A stretch of 64,000 nucleotides of DNA from Mitsuokella sp047974105. GTDB lineage: Bacteria > Bacillota > Negativicutes > Selenomonadales > Selenomonadaceae. This document shows positions 1-8,834 of the stretch, in pieces. Every line of letters starts with the position of its first letter. The first letter of the stretch is position 1. The notes beneath the pieces are model-generated. The model saw nothing but the letters and a program-made list of their open reading frames with translations. It made no database searches and had not been told where the DNA came from. A program made the position numbers and the translations under genes. Location of the stretch: positions 310,001 through 374,000 of the forward strand of contig NZ_JBHYRS010000001.1 in the NCBI RefSeq assembly GCF_047974105.1, given 5' to 3'.

Positions 1-872
1 TAGACGAGGACCTGCTGCATGTTCTTCGCGACCGACGAAATGGAAAGGCCAAGCCCCGTCGTGCTGACCATGAAGATAAACAGCGTCAAAAACAGCGTGA
101 ACAGACTACCGGCAAACGGTACCTCGAACCAAAACCGCGCAATGAGGAAGACCATCGCGGCCTGAAACAGGCCGACGAGCACCGGCGGCGTCGCCTTGCC
201 GATGAGAATTTCCGTCGGCGAGAACGGCGTGACGAGCAACTGGTCAAACGTCCCCTGCTCACGCTCCTTCGCAATCGAGAGGCCCGCGAGGAACATGACC
301 TGCACAAAGGCAATCATCGCGAGGAAGGAAGGCAGGAACGTCCAGCGCGAGAGCTGGTTCGGATTGAACCACGTGCGCGTCTCGATGGAAACGGGCAGGC
401 TGGCATAGCCTTTTTCCTCACTCCACGAAGCGGCAATCTGCGTGATGTAGCTCTTGACCATGCCCGCAATCATCGGATTGCGCCCATCCGTGATGACCTG
501 CACGGGAGCCTGTTCCCCATGTTCCAGTTTTTTCTCGAAGTCTTCGGGCACAATGACGCCGCCGAGGACGTCACCGGCATCGATGAGCGTGCTGACTTCC
601 TGCACATTGCCGCAGACCGCATAGCACGAAAACGTCGGAGCACCGGCGATATGTGCAAGAAAATCACGCGAAGATGCTGTCGCCGAATTGTCGACGACGG
701 CATACGGCACTTCCTCGATATTGTAATTGGCCGCATAGCCGAACAAAAAACCTTCAATAATAACCGGCATGACCAGCTGCGTGCGCATGCGCGGGTCCTT
801 AAAAAGCGACAGCAGCTCTTTCTGGCAGATGAAATAAAGATGGCGCAGGAAACGCTGCAGCGAAAAATTCAT
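1..872 (-). CDS. ABC-2 type permease, YbhR-like (C-terminus cut by window edge)
   Basis: Inner-membrane permease subunit of a drug/ion-type ABC exporter; about 290 residues are visible and the C-terminus lies beyond base 1. It starts MNFSLQRFLRHLYFICQKEL, has one N-terminal membrane segment, a large extracytoplasmic loop, then several membrane segments with the SIAKEREQGTFDQLLVTP stretch typical of ABC-2 permeases (the E-x-G-T-x-E/D-Q motif). The ATG at 872 overlaps the TGA of the previous permease gene as ATGA, implying translational coupling. It is the last visible gene of a run of four: HlyD-type adaptor, double ATPase, permease, permease. This matches the order of E. coli ybhGFSR. The substrate cannot be told from the sequence. 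Confidence 0.88.
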   Translation of the reverse strand, partial: MNFSLQRFLRHLYFICQKELLSLFKDPRMRTQLVMPVIIEGFLFGYAANYNIEEVPYAVVDNSATASSRDFLAHIAGAPTFSCYAVCGNVQEVSTLIDAGDVLGGVIVPEDFEKKLEHGEQAPVQVITDGRNPMIAGMVKSYITQIAASWSEEKGYASLPVSIETRTWFNPNQLSRWTFLPSFLAMIAFVQVMFLAGLSIAKEREQGTFDQLLVTPFSPTEILIGKATPPVLVGLFQAAMVFLIARFWFEVPFAGSLFTLFLTLFIFMVSTTGLGLSISSVAKNMQQVLV

Positions 873-1993
873 GGCTCCACCTTCTTCCGCGTCATATGAA
901 AGGCCCAGCCGAGGAAAAACAGCGCAAATAAGACGAGAATCGCCGTGTCGCGCGCAATGAGCGGCCAGTAATTGCCCGACAGAAACAGCGATTTCATGAG
1001 CTCGAGGTAATACGTCGTCGGGATAAGGCTGCTGACGACGCGAATCGCCGCGGGCTCCGCGTGCAGGTCAAACAGGAAGCCCGACAGCACGACCGACGGC
1101 AGGAAGCTGATCATCAGCGAGACATGGCACGCGAGGAACTGATTTTTCGTCAGGGCTGAGATGACGAGGCCAATGCCAAGCGATACGACGAGGTAGAGCA
1201 TCGACTCGCCGATAATCAGTACGAGCGAACCGCGCATCGGCAGGTCGTAAAGTTCACGGCCAACCACCAGACAGAGCAGCATGCCAATCATGGCGATGAC
1301 AAAGTACGGAATGGTCTTCGCGAGAATCAGCTCCAAAATCTTCATCGGCGTGACAAAAAGCGACTCAAACGTACCGCGCTCCCATTCGCGCGCCATGACG
1401 ACGGAAGTCAGGAACACGCCGCTGATGGTCAGCACGAGCATGAGAATGCCCGGCACGTAAAACCACGTGCTCGTATTCGCATCATTGAACCAGATGCGCG
1501 GGACAATCTCGATGCCGCCGGCCGCCAGGCCGTGCTTCGCGCCTTCTGACGCGGCCCACGTCAGGATGCCCGCTTCAAAATACCCCTGCGCACTCATGGC
1601 CGTCGTCGCTTCCGTGCCGTTGAGGATAACCTGCAGTTTGCCTTTGCCCTCGGCAAAACGCGCCGAAAAGTCAGGCGGCACGACGAGCATCGCATCGACC
1701 TTGTGCTTTCGTATCATCGCTTCGCCTTCCTGCAGGGACGGGACAAAGACGGGCTGAAAATACTCTGAGCCCTGCGTAAAGCTCACGGCCTGACGCGCGA
1801 GCGGCGAGCTGTCCTCGATGACCACGGCCGTGGGTACATTCTTGACATCAAGGCTCATGCCATAGCCAATGATGAGAATGAGCACCAAAGGCAGGACAAC
1901 GCCCAAAGCCAGACTGCTGTTGTCGCGCAGGAGTTCGCGCGTCTCCTTGCGTATGAGCGCGAGCAGACGCCGCCAGAATCCACTTGTCATCAT
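869..1993 (-). CDS. ABC-2 type permease, YbhS-like
   Basis: Complete 374-residue permease, the family's usual length. There is one membrane helix near residues 28-47, a roughly 150-residue extracytoplasmic domain, then five or so helices in the C-terminal half. The motif AREWERGTFESLFVTPM marks the ABC-2 family. The ATG at 1993 overlaps the TGA of the ATPase gene (ATGA) and its own TGA overlaps the next permease ATG, so the three genes are translationally coupled. Paired with the following permease it would form a heterodimeric channel served by the fused double ATPase. YbhFSR relatives export cationic drugs or ions; the true substrate here is unknown. Confidence 0.9.
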   Translation of the reverse strand: MMTSGFWRRLLALIRKETRELLRDNSSLALGVVLPLVLILIIGYGMSLDVKNVPTAVVIEDSSPLARQAVSFTQGSEYFQPVFVPSLQEGEAMIRKHKVDAMLVVPPDFSARFAEGKGKLQVILNGTEATTAMSAQGYFEAGILTWAASEGAKHGLAAGGIEIVPRIWFNDANTSTWFYVPGILMLVLTISGVFLTSVVMAREWERGTFESLFVTPMKILELILAKTIPYFVIAMIGMLLCLVVGRELYDLPMRGSLVLIIGESMLYLVVSLGIGLVISALTKNQFLACHVSLMISFLPSVVLSGFLFDLHAEPAAIRVVSSLIPTTYYLELMKSLFLSGNYWPLIARDTAILVLFALFFLGWAFHMTRKKVEP

Positions 1994-3762
1994 GACTCCG
2001 CCCCCTTTGCTTCATTTTTCTCAGCACGCGACCTTTCAACAATGGCCACAAAAATATCGTCCATCGTCGCCGCGCCTAAATGCATGCGCTGCCGGATTTC
2101 GGCCGGACTGCCGAGCACGAGCATTTTGCCGTGGTCCTGTATCATGAAGCGGTCGCAGTATTCGGCTTCTTCCATGAAATGCGTCGTGATGATGATGGTC
2201 GTGCCTTTCTCTGAAAGAGCCGTGATTTCACGCCAGAACGTGCGGCGGGCCAGCGGGTCGATGCCGCTCGTCGGTTCATCAAGGAATAATATCTTGGGCT
2301 CGTGGATGAGAGCCGCGGCCATCGAAAGGCGCTGCTTATAGCCGCCCGGCAGGCTGCCGGCCGCGTGGTCCGCCACGTCCTGCAGATGGAATTCCTGCAT
2401 GACCGCCTGAATACGCTCGTAAAGATGCGCGCCAAAAAGGCCGTAGGCCCCACCAAAAAACCGCAGATTCTCATAAACAGAAAGGCTGCTGTATAAGGAA
2501 AATTTCTGCGCGACATAGCCGACTTTCGCGCGCGCCTCGATGCGCGCCGTGCGCAGATTGACACCCGCGACCGAGAGTTTGCCGCTCGTCGCCGGCAAAA
2601 GGCCGCAGAGCATGCGGAACGTCGTGGTTTTGCCCGCGCCGTTTGGGCCGAGCAGACCGAAGACCTCGCCGCGGTGAACGGAAAACGAAGTATGCGAGAC
2701 GGCCGTAAAGTCGCCGAACTTGCGCACAAGGTCCTGTACTTCAATCTCCACAGGCGCATCCATCGGGGAACGGCCCGAAAATGCACCCATATTTTCGGCT
2801 GAGGCAGCGGCCTGACTTACAGGCTGTCCTGCCTTGTTTTCATCCTCTTTGAGAAGCGTCATAAAACCGTCCTCAAGGCGCGGCTCGATGGCCTCTGCCC
2901 TTAAGGAACGACGCTTTAAAGGCGCCAGCTCGTCCGGATTTCCGCGCGTGATGAAGCGCACGACACCGCCCGACGGCACGGCATCGATGACGTCTTTTTC
3001 CGCGAGCAGACGGCTCTGCAGCGAACGCAGGGGCATACCCGCGGGCGGCGTCACCTTGTAGCAGGTCCCCTTGGCCACCTCGCGCAGTTCATCCGGTGTG
3101 CCGATTTTCAGGAAATGGCCGTGATTGAGCACGTAGACTTTTTCGCAAAGTGCCGCTTCTTCCATATAAGCCGTACTCACGAGCACCGACAAACGCTCCT
3201 CATGAACGAGCTGCTGCAGAATCTGCCAGAGCTCGCGGCGCGAGAGCGGGTCGACGCCGACCGTCGGCTCGTCGAGCAGCAATAGCTTCGGCGAGCGCAC
3301 GAGCGTACAGGCAAGGCCGAGTTTCTGCTTCATGCCGCCCGAAAGCTTGCCCGCGAGACGCTTCGTAAAAGGCGCGAGCTCCGTCATCGCGAGGAGATGC
3401 GCAAAGCGCTGCTCCCTTATATCCTGCGGCACGCCGTGCAGGTCCGCGTAGAGGTCGAGATTTTCCTGCACGGTCAAATCCTCATAGAGGCCGAACTTCT
3501 GCGGCATATAACTTAAAAGGTCCTGTACGGCCTGCGGCTTTTCCGTGACATCAAGCCCCACGACCTGCAAGGTCCCGGAAGTTTTCGTCATCAGCCCGCA
3601 GACGAGGCGCATGAGTGTCGTCTTGCCGGCGCCGTCAGGCCCGACGAGTGCCGTAAGCTGTCCTTCCGGCACCTCAAGGTCGATGCCTGACAGGGCTCTG
3701 ACCTCCGTCCCATCTTTCAGGGTAAAAATCTTCGTGAGTCCCTTTGCTTCGATGATCTCCAT
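1990..3762 (-). CDS. Fused double-NBD ABC transporter ATPase, YbhF-like
   Basis: 590 residues holding two complete ATP-binding domains. Domain 1 has Walker A GPDGAGKTT near residue 41, signature LSGGMKQK and Walker B LLLLDEPT. Domain 2 has GPNGAGKTT, LPGGYKQR (a variant signature with P for S) and LFLDEPTSG. A linker of about 60 residues joins them. YbhF and RbbA relatives have the same fusion. The ATG at 3762 is chosen because GGAGGTGA sits 4 bases upstream; an in-frame TTG at 3780 would overlap the adaptor gene and has no ribosome site. It energises the two permeases encoded downstream. Confidence 0.92.
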   Translation of the reverse strand: MEIIEAKGLTKIFTLKDGTEVRALSGIDLEVPEGQLTALVGPDGAGKTTLMRLVCGLMTKTSGTLQVVGLDVTEKPQAVQDLLSYMPQKFGLYEDLTVQENLDLYADLHGVPQDIREQRFAHLLAMTELAPFTKRLAGKLSGGMKQKLGLACTLVRSPKLLLLDEPTVGVDPLSRRELWQILQQLVHEERLSVLVSTAYMEEAALCEKVYVLNHGHFLKIGTPDELREVAKGTCYKVTPPAGMPLRSLQSRLLAEKDVIDAVPSGGVVRFITRGNPDELAPLKRRSLRAEAIEPRLEDGFMTLLKEDENKAGQPVSQAAASAENMGAFSGRSPMDAPVEIEVQDLVRKFGDFTAVSHTSFSVHRGEVFGLLGPNGAGKTTTFRMLCGLLPATSGKLSVAGVNLRTARIEARAKVGYVAQKFSLYSSLSVYENLRFFGGAYGLFGAHLYERIQAVMQEFHLQDVADHAAGSLPGGYKQRLSMAAALIHEPKILFLDEPTSGIDPLARRTFWREITALSEKGTTIIITTHFMEEAEYCDRFMIQDHGKMLVLGSPAEIRQRMHLGAATMDDIFVAIVERSRAEKNEAKGAES

Positions 3763-3776
3763 GCGATCACCTCCGC

Positions 3777-4778
3777 TCAAAGTGCAATCTTGACCGTCGC
3801 AGGCATACCGAGGCGCAGGACATTATCATCATCGTCGACATAAATGCGCACCTCGTAGACGAGGGCCGTGCGCAGTTCGTCCGTCTGTACGGTCTTAGGC
3901 GTAAACTCTGCTGTGTCCGCGATGTAGCCAATCTGTCCCGTGAGGGGCTTATCCTTCTGGCTGTCAATGTAGACCTTGGCAGTCTGTCCCTCATAAATCT
4001 TGCCGAGGTCGTCTTCTTTGACATAGGCGCGGACCCATTTCTTGTCGAGCAGCGAAAGCTTAAAGACAGGCGTCGAAGGCGAGGCCATATCACCGGGTTC
4101 CAGGAGGCGCGAGCGGATGACGCCCTTCATGGGCGCGCGCAGCTCGTACTGCGAAAGCAAATATTCCTCACGCGATTTTTCTTCCTCAAGGGCCTGCAGC
4201 TGGGCTTCTGCGGCCTGAATATCCTCAGAACGCGGGCCGTTTAAAGCTTCATTGAGCGCTTCTTTGGCCTCATCGACCTCGGCCTGCTTGGCTTCGGCCT
4301 GCGAGCGCGCATTGTCGAGGTCCTGCTCGCTGACGCCCTGCACGCTGTCATAGACGGCCTGACGGCGTTCGTATATGCCCTGTGCGTTCGAGGCAGCGGC
4401 CTGCGCAGCCTTGAGTTTCTGCTGGGCCTGCGCGATTTCTTCTGAGCGCGTGCCGTTGTGGAGTTTATTGACGGTGCTCTCCTGCGCGGCGATCTGCGCC
4501 TTTGTCTTGCGCAGATTGATGTTCAGCTCATCTGTATCGAGCCGCGCGAGGACCTGTCCCTCCTCGACCGTATCCCCCTCTTCGACGAGAATATCCTTGA
4601 CGCGGTCGCTCTCACGGAACGCCAGTGTCACTTCACGCACATCGACATTGCCCGAAAGCGTGAGTGTCTGGGCAGCGGCTTTTCGGGCCGCTTCTTCATG
4701 CTGCTCATAGGCATAAATCCCGACGCCGATGAGCAGTATGAGAATGACAGCAAGGATGCCCTTCTGTTTTCGTTTCAT
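3777..4778 (-). CDS. HlyD-family periplasmic adaptor (membrane fusion protein), YbhG-like
   Basis: 333 residues. There is an N-terminal membrane anchor at about residues 6-24 (ILAVILILLIGVGIYAYEQ). The biotinyl-lipoyl half-motifs VEEGDTVEEGQVLARLD and ELRAPMKGVIRSRLLEPG flank a long coiled-coil hairpin (about residues 85-190), followed by a beta-barrel domain. This is the classical adaptor layout and the length of YbhG. The ATG at 4778 follows GGGAGGGGG; the in-frame extension upstream is not supported. In a diderm cell it would link the ABC exporter across the periplasm. It is the first gene of the exporter operon; no outer-membrane TolC-type partner is seen next to it. Confidence 0.9.
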   Translation of the reverse strand: MKRKQKGILAVILILLIGVGIYAYEQHEEAARKAAAQTLTLSGNVDVREVTLAFRESDRVKDILVEEGDTVEEGQVLARLDTDELNINLRKTKAQIAAQESTVNKLHNGTRSEEIAQAQQKLKAAQAAASNAQGIYERRQAVYDSVQGVSEQDLDNARSQAEAKQAEVDEAKEALNEALNGPRSEDIQAAEAQLQALEEEKSREEYLLSQYELRAPMKGVIRSRLLEPGDMASPSTPVFKLSLLDKKWVRAYVKEDDLGKIYEGQTAKVYIDSQKDKPLTGQIGYIADTAEFTPKTVQTDELRTALVYEVRIYVDDDDNVLRLGMPATVKIAL

Positions 4779-4852
4779 GAAAATCCCCCTCCCAATTCTT
4801 TGCGTACTGCAATTCTGAGGTCTGCCAGCAAAATAATAGTTCCGTTCCAAAT

Positions 4853-4888
4853 AAAAAAATATCCTATTCTGCTTATAGGATATTTTTC
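4853..4888 (-). terminator. Rho-independent terminator after modC
   Basis: Inverted repeat AAAATATCCTAT / ATAGGATATTTT with a 6-7 base loop and a run of Ts when read on the minus strand. It separates the modABC operon from the exporter operon. Confidence 0.8.
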
Positions 4889-4917
4889 TAGGAAGAAACA
4901 TGGAAATCCTCTTTGTC

Positions 4918-5970
4918 TCAGGAATCCATCAAAATGATTTTTTCAGGAGGAAAATAAAGCGAGAGTTTCGCCGCCGCAATGCGCTGCCATTCCTCCTTCG
5001 GCAGCTCCCAGCGGATGCGGCGGGCATTCGTGCCGGCGCGGCGCACCATGATGAGATACGAGAACGTGTCCTCGATGACATCCGTGACTTCCATGCGGAA
5101 GATATTTTTTTCAGGGCTCTCGCCTTCTTCGCGGTAGGCAAAGAAATGCGCGCGCAGTCCGACATAGGAAAGATTTGGACTGACCTCTCCCTCCGTATGC
5201 AGGGGCAGCTGCCAGTCTTCCGCTTCCACCAGGTTATCGGCAAGTTTATGTGCCTTGGAAACATTCTTGCAGCCCGTCAAAAGCGTTGCCGCCAGCGTTT
5301 CCGGATTTTGGAAGAGTTCATCGCGCGTACGCACGGGCTGCATTTGGCCGCGGTCGATGACGGCTGCGCGGTCAGCAAGGCGGTAGACCTCGCCGCGGTC
5401 ATGCGAGACGAGCATCGCGGCCCCGCCGTACGCCTTCAGCACCTCGCGGAGTTCGAGCTCGAGCTTCCATTTGAGGTAATGGTCAAGGGCCGAGAACGGC
5501 TCGTCAAGCAGGAGAATCTTGGCCTCGGCCGCCAAAATGCGCGCAAGGGCCGCACGCTGCTGCTGGCCGCCCGAAAGTTCCGCAGGATATGCCTCACCGA
5601 GCTCCGTCAAATCGAAGCGCGCGAGATTCTCGCGCACGCGCCGTTCGCGCTCCGCCTGGCTGCCCTTTGCCACAAAGCGGATATTGTCGGCAATCGTCAT
5701 ATTCGGGAAAAGGGCAAAATTCTGGAAGAGATAGCCGACCTGACGCTGCTGCGGCGAAAGGTTGATCCCTTTTTCGCTGTCAAAGAGCACGCGGCCGTCA
5801 AGCACGATGCGTCCCCTGTCCGGCCGCTCGAGCCCCGCGATGCACTTCAGCGTCATGCTCTTGCCGCAGCCGGATGCCCCGAGCAGGGCAAAAACCTCAT
5901 CGCGCACGGCAAAATCAGCCCGCAGCGTAAAATTGCGCAGTTTCTTTTCGATATTAACAAGCAGTTCCAT
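4918..5970 (-). CDS. modC: Molybdate ABC transporter ATP-binding protein ModC
   Basis: 350 residues. Walker A is GASGCGKS near residue 30, the signature LSGGQQQRAALARIL, Walker B KILLLDEPFSALD and the switch histidine in LVSHD. The C-terminal third (about residues 230-350) has the TOBE/MOP-like part that binds oxyanion in ModC proteins. The ATG at 5970 follows GGAGG and shares one base with the modB stop (TAATG), so the genes are coupled. An in-frame ORF runs 32 codons further upstream but overlaps modB and has no ribosome site. It powers molybdate (or tungstate) uptake with ModB and ModA. Confidence 0.93.
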   Translation of the reverse strand: MELLVNIEKKLRNFTLRADFAVRDEVFALLGASGCGKSMTLKCIAGLERPDRGRIVLDGRVLFDSEKGINLSPQQRQVGYLFQNFALFPNMTIADNIRFVAKGSQAERERRVRENLARFDLTELGEAYPAELSGGQQQRAALARILAAEAKILLLDEPFSALDHYLKWKLELELREVLKAYGGAAMLVSHDRGEVYRLADRAAVIDRGQMQPVRTRDELFQNPETLAATLLTGCKNVSKAHKLADNLVEAEDWQLPLHTEGEVSPNLSYVGLRAHFFAYREEGESPEKNIFRMEVTDVIEDTFSYLIMVRRAGTNARRIRWELPKEEWQRIAAAKLSLYFPPEKIILMDS

Positions 5971-6641
5971 TACAGCCTCCTGCTCTGCGGCACACCCGTG
6001 CGCGAAATCACGATGTTCATCAGGCTGACAAAGACGAGCGAAAAAATGATGATGACCACGGCCCACTCGAATGCCAAGTCGTAGTCGTTAGCCTGCACAG
6101 CCGCATAAACCGCCGTGCTCATCGTCTGCGTGACGCCCGGGATATTGCCGGCGAACATGATGGTCGCACCGAATTCGCCGAGTGCGCGCGTAAACGCCAG
6201 CACGAGGCCGGCTAAGATGCCTGAGCGCGCATTCGGCACGAGCACATGCCAGAAAATGCGCCATTCCGAGACCCCGAGCGTGCGTGCCGCACCTAAGATA
6301 TTCGGGTCAATCTGCTCAAAAGCCCCGCGCGCCGTGCGGTACATCAAAGGCAGCGAGACGATGACGGCCGCCATGACCGCAGCCTTCCAGGTAAAGACAA
6401 TCGTAATATCAAACTGCAGCAGAAATCTGCCAATGAAACTGCGCCTGCCAAAGGCCAGCAGCAGAAAAAAACCAACGACGGTCGGCGGCAGAACCAGCGG
6501 CAGCGTAATAACGGCATCGGCAAGACCCTGAAACCGCCGCATGCGCGCGACGGCCAGAGCCAGGCCGATGCCGAGAAAAAATGTTGCCACCGTTGCCACC
6601 ACGGCCGTTTTCAGCGTGATGAGAAGCGGTGCATATGTCAT
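5970..6641 (-). CDS. modB: Molybdate ABC transporter permease ModB
   Basis: 223 residues with five to six membrane segments and the binding-protein-dependent permease EAA motif (AARTLGVSEWRIFWHVLVPN, G at the conserved position). Two starts are possible. A GTG at 6647 overlaps the modA stop. The ATG at 6641 is preferred because GAGGT sits 9 bases before it. It forms the membrane channel for molybdate with ModC and lies between modA and modC in a tight operon. Confidence 0.92.
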   Translation of the reverse strand: MTYAPLLITLKTAVVATVATFFLGIGLALAVARMRRFQGLADAVITLPLVLPPTVVGFFLLLAFGRRSFIGRFLLQFDITIVFTWKAAVMAAVIVSLPLMYRTARGAFEQIDPNILGAARTLGVSEWRIFWHVLVPNARSGILAGLVLAFTRALGEFGATIMFAGNIPGVTQTMSTAVYAAVQANDYDLAFEWAVVIIIFSLVFVSLMNIVISRTGVPQSRRL

Positions 6642-6643
6642 TT

Positions 6644-7441
6644 TCACTTTACCTCGAAACCGTATTTTGCAAAGCGTTCCTTGTTTTTATCATTCGTTAC
6701 AAAAGCGAGAAAATCCTTTGCCGTATCGAGATGTTTCGTGTCCTTCAGGATGGCTGCCGGATAAATGATATCCTTATGCGTGCCCGCAGGAGCCTTGGCT
6801 GCGATGCGGACATCGCCCGAAATGGCAGCATCCGTGGCGTAGACAAGGCCGGCATCGGCTTCGCCCGAAGCGACCCAGGCGAGGACCTGACGCACATCGG
6901 AGCCATAAACGGCCTTGGCTTTGACATCATCGAGGATGCCGAGCTTCGTGAGGATTTCTTCCGAATACTGACCGACCGGTACGCCTTTCGGTTCACCGAG
7001 GGCGATATGCTGGAGCTGGCCGCTCGTCAGCTGGTCAAAGGAAGTGATGTCCTTGCCGCCTTCTTTCGGTACAATCAGCACGACCTCATTCTGCAGCAGG
7101 TCCTTGCGCGTGCCGTCAGCGAGCAGGCCCTTCTTGTCGAGGGCATCCATCTGCTTCTGCGCAGCCGAGAAGAACAGGTCGGCATTGCCGCCATTCTCGA
7201 TGGCCTGCTGCAGGGCACCCGAACTGCCGTAGTTGAATACGACTTTGACATTCGGATGCTCTTTTTCGTAATCCGCACCGATTTCATTCATGACATCCGT
7301 GAGGCTCGCTGCCGCCGAAACATGGAGCTCCACAGGCTCCTGCGACGACGACGATTTCGTTTCACTGGCATTCTGACTGCCGCCGCAGCCCGTCACCAGG
7401 GCCAAAAGGCAGACCGCCATCAGGGCAAACAGTTTCTTCAT
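6644..7441 (-). CDS. modA: Molybdate-binding lipoprotein ModA
   Basis: 265 residues, a periplasmic binding protein. The signal peptide ends in the lipobox LVTGC, so the mature protein is a lipoprotein anchored by Cys20. The motifs VSAAASLTDVMNEI and FNYGSSGALQQAIENG are typical of ModA, whose oxyanion site uses Ser and backbone amides from these loops. Three in-frame ATGs lie close together; 7441 is chosen because AAGGAG is 7-8 bases upstream. First gene of modABC. The leader in front of it carries a probable Moco riboswitch, which would shut uptake down when cofactor is plentiful. Confidence 0.93.
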   Translation of the reverse strand: MKKLFALMAVCLLALVTGCGGSQNASETKSSSSQEPVELHVSAAASLTDVMNEIGADYEKEHPNVKVVFNYGSSGALQQAIENGGNADLFFSAAQKQMDALDKKGLLADGTRKDLLQNEVVLIVPKEGGKDITSFDQLTSGQLQHIALGEPKGVPVGQYSEEILTKLGILDDVKAKAVYGSDVRQVLAWVASGEADAGLVYATDAAISGDVRIAAKAPAGTHKDIIYPAAILKDTKHLDTAKDFLAFVTNDKNKERFAKYGFEVK

Positions 7442-7469
7442 ATACATTCTCCTTTTCAAGAACGGAAGG

Positions 7470-7560
7470 AAATATCATTTCTAATATTTCCCTGTGGGTT
7501 TTACCCAGGCTCAATCTCGTAGACTCATCGTCCTTAGAGATTTTCGCTCGGAGTATCGAC
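7470..7560 (-). promoter_or_regulatory. Probable molybdenum-cofactor (Moco/Tuco) riboswitch
   Basis: On the minus strand the modA leader contains CTCCGAGCG, then the stem AATCTC...GAGATT enclosing GGACGATGAGTCT, then GCCTGGGTAAAACCCACAGG, a hairpin rich in paired GGGT/ACCC. A last AT-rich hairpin (AAATAT...ATATTT) lies close to the ribosome site. The CTCCGAGC element and the order of stems agree with my memory of the Moco RNA motif, and modA is a known target of that class. Recognition is from memory, not a covariance search. Confidence 0.6.
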
Positions 7561-7566
7561 TTTATT

Positions 7567-7572
7567 ATTATA
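7567..7572 (-). promoter_or_regulatory. -10 box of modABC promoter
   Basis: TATAAT on the minus strand (CTGCTATAATAATAAAG) sits just upstream of the riboswitch start. The -35 region is weak (TCGTGA or similar). Confidence 0.55.
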
Positions 7573-7633
7573 GCAGAAAACTATATCACTTCACGATGAT
7601 TTTTTTCACATTTGTCCGGGTTTATCGCATAAA

Positions 7634-7668
7634 ATAAAAAATCCGCCTGCCGAGAGACGGATTTTTCA
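7634..7668 (-). terminator. Terminator after cbiK
   Basis: AAAATCCG / CGGATTTTTT stem with a T run on the minus strand, about 40 bases past the cbiK stop. Confidence 0.75.
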
Positions 7669-7708
7669 GATGTGTGATATGGAAATAAAAAGTCAGAACG
7701 ACTGCAAA

Positions 7709-8704
7709 TTATTTTGCTTCCAAAGCATTCCAAGCGTCGTTGGCGCGCTCGAGATAGAGGTCCTGGATGGCCTTGTTCTCGCCGATGCCGTGGATGTAGG
7801 CATCGACTTTATAGCCGGCGGCTTCGAGGATGGATTTATGCGAATCCGGGTCAGAGCCTGCCATATCATTGTTGGCATGGTCACCGGCGACCATCATCAT
7901 CGGCATCAGCGTGACGTGCTTGATGCCATTTGCCTTGAGCTTCGGCATGACCGTCGCAAGCGATGGCCAGCCTTCGACCGTGTAGACAAAGACATTCTTG
8001 TAACCAAGCTCATCGATTTTCGCCTGAATGACGGAATAATAGGCGTTCGAAACCTGCGGCGTGCCGTGCGCCATGATGAGGATGGCATCGTGTTTGCCCT
8101 GTTTTGGGAACTGCGTGGCCAGTGCCTTGATGGTCTCCGTAACATCGTCCGGCTGGTTTTCCTGTCCCTGCCAGTACATCAGCGACGTGCCGAGCGTCAT
8201 TTTCTTGAACTGGTCCTTGTAGTTCTGATAGACGCCGAGGTCGTAGTTGTACTCCATGCCTGGGATGACATCGAGCGAGACGAGCGCGACGCGGCTGTAG
8301 CCATCGGCCTTGAGCTGCTGCAGGGCTTCCTCCGGCGTCGGGAACTTGATGCCTTCTTTTTTCGCCACGCGGTCGATGATGATGTGTGACGTGTAGGCCG
8401 TCACGACCTTGACGCCCGGATGGGCAGCCTTGATGGCATTGACGGTTGCATCAATCGTCTTGGCGCGCGTGTCCTTGTACGTCGTGCCAAACGTCATGAC
8501 GACAATCGCATCTTTATTGGCCGTATCTTTAAGTTCGGGGTTCTCATTCTTGAGCACGCCGATTTCTGAAGCCTGTTTCAGGGCCATCGTCGCGTTCTTC
8601 ACTTCCGGATTGAGCTGGTACGAAGCCTCTGTCACAGCCTGATTCCAGCCGAAGGCAGCCGTGCATACGAGACCGGCCGCCAGCATTTTCTGCCAATGTT
8701 TCAT
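7709..8704 (-). CDS. cbiK: Secreted sirohydrochlorin cobaltochelatase, CbiK family
   Basis: 331 residues. CbiK inserts Co2+ into sirohydrochlorin in the anaerobic cobalamin pathway, and some relatives act on other tetrapyrroles. The family pattern is clear: VVMTFGTTYKDTR near the N-terminus, LIMAHGTP carrying the first metal-binding His, and PMMMVAGDHANNDMAG carrying the second. Residues 1-30 form a signal peptide (basic start, then MLAAGLVCTAAFGW, small residues before ASYQ), so the protein should act outside the cytoplasm, as reported for a Desulfovibrio CbiK. The ATG at 8704 follows AAGGAGGAA; the in-frame ORF further upstream runs through the riboswitch. It stands alone, without other cbi genes nearby. 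Confidence 0.88.
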   Translation of the reverse strand: MKHWQKMLAAGLVCTAAFGWNQAVTEASYQLNPEVKNATMALKQASEIGVLKNENPELKDTANKDAIVVMTFGTTYKDTRAKTIDATVNAIKAAHPGVKVVTAYTSHIIIDRVAKKEGIKFPTPEEALQQLKADGYSRVALVSLDVIPGMEYNYDLGVYQNYKDQFKKMTLGTSLMYWQGQENQPDDVTETIKALATQFPKQGKHDAILIMAHGTPQVSNAYYSVIQAKIDELGYKNVFVYTVEGWPSLATVMPKLKANGIKHVTLMPMMMVAGDHANNDMAGSDPDSHKSILEAAGYKVDAYIHGIGENKAIQDLYLERANDAWNALEAK

Positions 8705-8736
8705 TTTTTTCCTCCTTCGACAAACCATATAGAAAT

Positions 8737-8772
8737 AAAAAAGGCTCTTTTCGCACGCATGCGAAAAAAGCC
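8737..8772 (-). terminator. Riboswitch expression-platform terminator
   Basis: On the minus strand GGCTTTTTTCGC / GCGAAAAGAGCC is followed by TTTTTT. It lies between the cobalamin aptamer and the cbiK ribosome site and so is the likely off-state structure. Confidence 0.8.
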
Positions 8773-8834
8773 TTCCTATCGTAAAAAACTGTACCACAAA
8801 GACACAGCTTTGCTGATAGCAATCGCCTTCCCAT

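Noticed and set aside
4900..6084. Plus-strand open frame of 394 codons
   Set aside because: Shadow of modC, whose motifs are unmistakable on the other strand.
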